A program made the translations under genes and the position numbers. Below the pieces are notes generated by a model. That model was given only the letters and a program-made list of their open reading frames with translations. It did no database searches and was not told the origin of the DNA. 22,284 bases of DNA from Chara braunii (lineage: Eukaryota; Streptophyta; Charophyceae; Charales; Characeae), in contig BFEA01000452.1 in NCBI GenBank assembly GCA_003427395.1, forward strand, positions 482,614 to 504,897, given 5' to 3'. Position 1 is the stretch's first letter. Every line of letters starts with the position of its first letter. This document shows positions 17,627-22,284 of this stretch, one piece after another.

Positions 17627-18409
17627 GTGGTCGCATGGGTGCCGGGGACAAAAAGCCGGTTTCTGAAGTACCTGGAGAGACGGCGAGATGCCGCCTGTTT
17701 CCCGCTACGGTTGCTCATGGATCTTTTAGGTGCAGCAAAGGAGTTTTCGAAGAAGAGGACTCGTAGCTTGCTGTGTAGGATTTTGTGCGGGGCAATTAAA
17801 AAGAAGACCGGGGTCAATCTCTACAGCCGTTTGGTGGTGAAGGTTCGCTATGATGACAGGGTTAATTTGAGTGGGATTCGTAGGTTGTGTGATGGTCAAG
17901 TGTGTCAGTTGGGTCTACCGGCATGTACAAACGACATTGTGAAGTGTAAATCTCGCATTATTTGGGCCAAGAACCCATCTGTGGGCGACTTAGTGCATAA
18001 CCACAGGGAACAATCTTCCCGAGTGGTTGCAGCCTGCCAATGTGCAGGTTTTGGGCTGGCCCACATCGGTGGGCATGTCAGATGTCGTTTGGGGGATGTG
18101 CCGGGCATCCACCCTCTGATGGCGAACGCAAAGAATGTGCCGCGCAGTTCGAACTGCTGTAGGGCGATGAGACTGAAGGAGGAGATCGAAGAAGACTTTC
18201 ACAATTGGGAGATTGGGAGGGAAACAGGGATCAGTGTGAATTTGGCATAAGTTGAGGCATGCATAAATGACAGGCACCGAAGGAAAGATGAGCTGTCGAT
18301 TGAAGAAGTATGGAAGGTGAAACGAGCGTATGAGGGGTTGGTTTTCACTCCAGTTGATAGAAACCCGGGTGAAAGTGTCGTGATGTGTCCACTGGCATAG
18401 TACGAAGGA
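17627..18409 (+). pseudogene. Cys/His (CxC) region upstream of the RT
   Basis: Same frame as the RT. Contains FLKYLERRRDAACFPLRLL, NPSVGDLVHNHREQ, a CxC motif (ACQCAG, CQC at 18035-18043), then GGHVRCRLGDV with His at 18074 and Cys at 18083, and MANAKNVPRSS. A CxC followed by His and Cys suggests a small zinc-binding unit, as reported for Naiad/Chlamys-type Penelope elements. A TAA at 18248 is followed by EEVWKVKRAYEGL and FTPVDRNPGESVVMCPLA, then a TAG at 18398. The DRNPG block looks like the pre-RT Asp-Lys-Asn-type motif of Penelope RTs. Confidence 0.65.
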
Positions 18410-19333
18410 ATGCAATTGATGTTTGTGAGAAATGCAGGCTTCAAAATTCTTGTTGTATCGGACAAAAGTTGTTGGATGCAAAGCTATGAGGATTTCATTA
18501 AAAATGGAATTGGTCATCTGAGTAAGTGGAAGACGGATGGCAAGGCGGGAAGGAGTTATATCATTCCTAAACAAAAGGATTTTGCTCTCTTCCAGCCCAT
18601 CTGTCCCACCTTTTGTGAACCAGCAAATGCTTTGAGCAAGAGAATGTCGAGAGTCCTGAACCTTTTGTTAGGCAATTTGCCCGACAAGGAGCATTTCAAT
18701 CTGTCAGCTGTGTCTTGCCTGGCGGGTAGGCTTGAGAAAGGAAAAAAGTCTTTCAAACTAATGGGAAAGGAAATTGGCATCTTGTCCGCATCTGATGAGG
18801 TCAAAGATATGTTCAGTCATCTTCCCCATGGGGAGATAGCTGATGCAGTTGATTGGCTGGTGGGGTTGCATCTGAACAAAGGGAGAAAGATTGTACGGGT
18901 CAACCACAGGGGGAAAGGGGCTGTATTTGACGGGGAAGGTCGTGAGGGGTGGTGGGTGGTCAGTTTGCAGGAAATTTTGGAATTTGTGGTTTTTTATCTT
19001 AAGCACACTGTGACAAGGGCATCGGGGTTATTGCTTCGGCAAAGGGTAAGCGTGCCAATGAGCAAGAGCACGAGTCCGCCACTCGCATGCATCATGTGTG
19101 CATTCGCGGAGTGGCGGTTTTTCGGCTCGTTGGGCGGCGACCACCGCCTGGTAACGAGGATTCGACTGGTGGACGACGTCTCCCTGTTTATTGCCTACAA
19201 GAAGGGGAACGGGGGGTCGTTGAAAAAGGCCAGGCAGATCATGGACACATTTGAAATCTGCTATCCTAGGAACCTGACGTTAAAAAGGATCGATGACGGG
19301 GCAAGTACTTGGGATTTTTGGGTTGTAGGTTAA
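18410..19333 (+). pseudogene. Penelope-type reverse transcriptase, fingers and palm
   Basis: In frame with the preceding part. Motifs in order: FKILVVSDKSCW; YIIPKQKDFALFQPICPTFC (RPI-like RT2); SASDEVKDMFSHLP at about 18785-18823, which aligns with motif A (usual SFDVKSLFTNIP), with Glu or a shifted Asp at the catalytic position; LQEILEFVVFYLKHT; SVPMSKSTSPPLACIMCAFA with EWRFF (usual PMGSPISPxLA, here PMS); and RLVDDVSLFIAY with the two catalytic aspartates at 19172-19177. The last block (LTLKRIDDGASTWDF) leads to a frameshift near 19315. This RT would extend a nicked target 3' end on the element RNA. Confidence 0.82.
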
Positions 19334-19668
19334 GGGTACGACAACGTTTTCCGTATCTGGGGCGTCTACAGAAGGTAAAAAATGAGGCAACTATCTGGTC
19401 GGACAGTCCTATAGTGATAAGAATCGGACAGGACTTCCTGTCCTGGACGAGCCGTGGGCAGAAGGTGGCCGTAGTGGCCGGATTTTTTCATCGGGTTGAC
19501 CAAAACACGACTGAACGGAGACTGATACCAGTACAAGTACTCCTTGCTCGACGTGAATTTCGAGTGAAAGGCTTCCTCGATACTTTCTTCCAGAAGGTCC
19601 TGGATGGTTTCTCGACGAAAAAGGATGAGTTATGGAAATTGACGGCACAGCTGTTGCACAGCTGTTGA
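19309..19668 (+). pseudogene. Penelope-type RT thumb
   Basis: Continues the RT after a frameshift: GFLGCRLRV, FPYLGRLQKVKNEATIWSDS, then FLSWTSRGQKVAVVAGFFHR and VDQNTTERRL. The FLG followed by SW-S-QK and a hydrophobic HR helix is the pattern of the Penelope RT6/RT7 and thumb region. The frame ends with a TGA at 19666. No second GIY-YIG domain follows, so the endonuclease is only N-terminal. Confidence 0.75.
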
Positions 19669-20325
19669 GACTGTCGTAGATATCCTGATCTCAATGCTCT
19701 TTCTACTTTATCAATTTCATAGGAAGTATACACTGTTTGTAGGATGAATGTGGTAGGATTGTTGTTTTTGGTCGCCGAAGCTGGGTTTTCGTTGTTTTTT
19801 ATTCTGTCTTGTTTTTGTCTTTTCGAGTCACTTGTACTGCGAGGTTCAAGGTTGGCAGGAATAGCGGTAGGTAGCAAGTGTGGGGAGGTAGAGAGTATAA
19901 AGTAATTCACTGTAGTAGGACTAATCCTCTTTGACAGCGGAGGAGGGCATTAGCAACCGGATGAACCGGTTGTTGTCGCTCCACGGGGGTATGTGGTAAT
20001 GAGGAATAGTGTTGGGAGAGGTTTGGCAGGATTGCTTGGTGTGGTGTCTGCACGAAGATACTCGCGACCACTACGAGCTAAAGAAAGCACAAGTTTTTCG
20101 TCTCTCTGTCGTTGAATTATCAATAACAAGCCCACGGGCATTGTACCTTGACTACGATTGATGCGTTTTACCTCTTTTTGAGTGGATGCGTGAAGCGTTT
20201 ATCTCGTTTTGAGTGGATGCGTGTCGATAGAATCGTGAGTTGTTGTCAGTTGCGTACCTCTTCCGCAGGCAAGAAAAAGGACAACTGATCAGCTAAAAAA
20301 CTCAAAGAAGCCCACCCACAGTCTT
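19669..20325 (+). other. 3' UTR of the Penelope-like element
   Basis: No coding. Contains a perfect hairpin CAACCGG (19954-19960), loop ATGAA, CCGGTTG (19966-19972), and a 31-bp tandem pair with TTTTGAGTGGATGCGTG at 20176-20192 and 20207-20223. It runs directly into the right direct repeat. Confidence 0.55.
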
Positions 20326-20480
20326 CCTACAGACCCCCCTACTCAACTGCATCTCGCCAACCTCCTCCACCCATAGTTCACAAGATGAAGAAAAGTAATG
20401 GCAGACAACCCTTGTCTTCCCCTTGCAACGAGCTCCTCCACCACATAGTTCGCAGGAGAAAAACGAAAGTAATCCACCAA
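20326..20480 (+). repeat. right direct repeat (pseudo-LTR candidate)
   Basis: Begins CCTACAGACCCC (20326-20337) like the left copy. It contains the two sub-blocks at 20357-20380 and 20433-20452 with the intervening GAAGAAAAGTAAT-type sequence. Shorter than the left copy by about 35-40 bp between the sub-blocks. It may be the 5' end of a further tandem copy that is truncated after about 20490. Confidence 0.65.
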
Positions 20481-20490
20481 CTAAACTTGC

Positions 20491-21120
20491 CAGCCCTACC
20501 AAAACCCCAGAGACTAATCAGAACCTTCACCTCCCTTCAATAAACCAAACTAACTCATGAGAGGAAGATCATCCAAAAATTAGAGCATTCTTCAGATCAT
20601 ACGTAGAACATACATCGAGTATAGCAATGAAATTCAAAGTTTCGATGACAAACCCAACAATTAGATTGACTTGATAGCAGATTCAAGAAAAGTTAGAGCT
20701 ACGACTCTATGAATCTCCCAAAAACGACAATTGCAAGGAACATGAATATGGACGAAGCACAGAAATCCAGATTGCAAATTCACACTGAAGTCCAAGTAGT
20801 CAAAGCCAGAGCAGATAGCACAATGGAACCGAGTAACCATCCATTTGAGAACAATACAGAAGAATCGTGAGTCAATGTCCAAGCCCAACAGGGAAACACC
20901 AACAGCATAACCCAATGTAGCTCTCTGTCTGAATGGCGCCAGGCGCCCTGCCTACTCTACAGACTAAGCCTACAACTACAGCAATGAAAGCAACCAGACA
21001 ACTTGACTACCAGCGAGTGATGATGTCAACACCAATGCCGACCTCCACCTCCACCAGGTACGTGTCCTCTTCATCCACACTCTCCCTTGATAACCCACAC
21101 AGCGCCCTTCACCTCCGAAG
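20491..21120. other. no gene recognised
   Basis: Unremarkable A-rich sequence with one 84-codon minus frame (20661-20915) that lacks recognisable motifs. GGCGCCAGGCGCC at 20935-20947 is a doubled palindrome. Confidence 0.4.
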
Positions 21121-21780
21121 AACCATCTTCGCCCTCACCTCCCCTGCGCCCGCCAGCAGCCCGGCTATGGCCGCCAGCGCCCTGCGCCCAGGCAGCGCAC
21201 CACCGTATTAGCGCTGCCTGTCTCCCTCATGCCCAACGCAGCTTTACACAGCGCAGCACACTTGCACTCGCGCAGCGTGCCGGCAATGCCTGCATTGGCC
21301 AAGGATCCCTGCCCACTCGCCCTGCTTGCCTATATGCCAGTGCTGTGTGTGGGCGGCCTCCCTTCAGCCTGTGTCTGGGCCCCAGTGGCTGAACCCAGCC
21401 CGATACAGTTGAGGCCCGGGGCAATGCAGTTGCGCCTCTTTCATCAAGGCCTGCGGCCAGATTCAGATAGTGGGCCGATTTCCCTTTGGCATTTTCGGCC
21501 TCTCTACCCAGCATGCATTGTCGGCCTCACGTTCAAGTGCCCAGGGCCTAACTACCTCAGAGGCCCTGGGATTTCCACATCTGCGGAGATCCAAGACTCG
21601 GTGCACTCCAACCAACTGGCGTGCTGCAACTGTATGGACCCCACTTCGGGAAATGTTTGCACAGAGGGCTCTTGTTGATTTGCTGGGCCGCCTTCACTTA
21701 GGGCGGGCACTAGGCTTGCTGGGGCCTTAGCCCAGAACATGTACATCATGGCAAGGCCCCTTCTTGAGGGCTCAATCCTC
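21121..21780. other. GC-rich non-coding block with a 10-bp inverted repeat
   Basis: GC-rich, with overlapping open frames in several phases but no conserved motif. CCCAGGGCCT (21540-21549) and AGGCCCTGGG (21561-21570) form a perfect hairpin with an 11-nt loop. Confidence 0.5.
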
Positions 21781-21970
21781 ACACAATTCACTAATTTTCA
21801 ATTAAGAATCCGAGTATGAATTTAAAATTTGAGTAATCATGCAATCGAAATTTAAAACTAGGCTAGAGCCACAATTAAGAATCAAAGTTTTAGATATCAG
21901 AATTTGAATTCTGATTTATGGGTATCAATATCAAGAAACTGAACCAAGAATTACAAAATAGCATTAAAGT
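21781..21970. repeat. AT-rich tract with palindrome and short direct repeat
   Basis: Sharp switch from GC-rich to AT-rich DNA. ATCAGAATT (21896-21904) and AATTCTGAT (21907-21915) form a near-perfect palindrome, and CAATTAAGAATC is repeated at 21799-21810 and 21872-21883. Confidence 0.6.
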
Positions 21971-22284
21971 TGGGAAAAATTGATCATAGCATGATCCAGA
22001 TCGTAAGTACCACATGTGCAGCAACCCTGTTCAGCAGCAGACCGAATCAGAACAGCCTCATCAATCATGTAGCCCGCCACATCATCAACATATACAGGTG
22101 GCAGCAGCCACGTCAGCATCGGCGCTTGGCAGCTGCCACGTCAGCATGCCCAGAAGACCATCGCCAGCCAGCACCATGCCAGCCAGCAGCGCCTTGCCGT
22201 CCTCCTCTGCCAGCATAGAGCCGGCGTCAAGCCAATGTCGCAATGTCGCAGCATAGCAACAGCGTCAAAGTCCACGCGTGAAGT
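21971..22284. other. no gene; contains a 28-bp tandem pair with CCACGTCA
   Basis: GCCACGTCAGCAT occurs at 22107-22119 and 22135-22147. CCACGTCA carries the ACGT core recognised by plant bZIP factors, so the pair could be a regulatory site, but CAG/GCC-rich low-complexity sequence around it makes chance repetition possible. Confidence 0.4.

Larger units (their letters stand above)
16098..20480 (+). mobile_element. Penelope-like retroelement with N-terminal GIY-YIG domain (Naiad/Chlamys-like)
   Basis: Plus-strand unit of about 4.4 kb. Direct repeats (16098-16300 and 20326-20480) enclose a broken ORF that encodes, in order, an acidic/basic N-terminal region, a GIY-YIG endonuclease, a Cys/His region and a reverse transcriptase whose motifs and thumb are of Penelope type. 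Canonical Penelope elements carry GIY-YIG at the C-terminus. The N-terminal position is the feature of the Naiad and Chlamys clades known from animals, protists and green algae. The flanking repeats would correspond to pseudo-LTRs created by head-to-tail insertion. The copy is degenerate: about five frameshifts and two internal stops (18248, 18398). Boundaries are estimated from the repeats only. Confidence 0.75.

Noticed and set aside
16983-18799. CTGATGA sequences as hammerhead ribozyme cores (16983, 18792)
   Set aside because: No GAAA core or matching stems at the right spacing; both lie in coding regions.
20661-20915. 84-codon minus frame rich in Phe/Cys
   Set aside because: No recognisable family, splice or promoter support.
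21229-21678. 149-codon plus-strand frame
   Set aside because: Sits in GC-rich DNA where all frames are long; composition not protein-like.
1-22284. CRISPR arrays, rRNA or bacterial operons
   Set aside because: No regularly spaced repeats, rRNA motifs or ribosome-binding-site-linked genes; all coding traces are eukaryotic retroelements.

Overview
The window looks like a repeat-dense intergenic stretch of a large plant or streptophyte-algal nuclear genome. It carries decayed plant-type L1-like LINEs (reverse transcriptase with a C-terminal zinc-binding domain, ORF1 with a DUF4283-like domain and CCHC knuckle), a Ty3/gypsy chromovirus, microsatellites, exon-like pieces with spliceosomal acceptor sites, and a Penelope-like element. 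My best guess is a charophyte such as Chara, but that rests on remembered resemblance and was not searched. No intact protein-coding gene was found; almost every coding trace is broken by stops or frameshifts.

Layout. 1-1375 (-): the 3' part of a LINE (copy A), ending at a poly-A at the window edge. 1376-4734 (+): a 5'-truncated Ty3/gypsy chromovirus with RT, RNase H, integrase and chromodomain in order, followed by about 1 kb with no recognisable coding. 5697-5845: a dense cluster of inverted repeats. 7044-7220 (-): an exon-like piece of an unrecognised protein behind a good 3' splice site. 7798-7896 (-): a 99-bp piece of nad9/NuoC (complex I 30-kDa subunit), probably organelle-derived. 8254 to about 12430 (-): a longer LINE (copy B) with ORF1, RT and C-terminal domain but no endonuclease, interrupted by an oppositely oriented LINE C-terminal fragment (copy C, about 10222-10790). 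12430-15160: non-coding DNA with a CpG-dense patch and a polypyrimidine/polypurine pair. 15164-16030: two more LINE 3' ends and a tetranucleotide satellite.

The most interesting unit is at about 16098-20480 (+). It reads, in order, an acidic/basic N-terminal region, a GIY-YIG endonuclease domain, a Cys/His (CxC) region and a reverse transcriptase with RPI-like, PM-SP, VDD and thumb motifs. It is bracketed by two direct copies of a roughly 150-210 bp sequence. A GIY-YIG domain N-terminal to a Penelope-type RT is the arrangement of the Naiad/Chlamys branch of Penelope-like elements, and the flanking repeats resemble their pseudo-LTRs. Parts are degenerate (frameshifts, two internal stops, unusual active-site residues).

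20491-22284 is non-coding, with several palindromes and a short repeat carrying an ACGT core.
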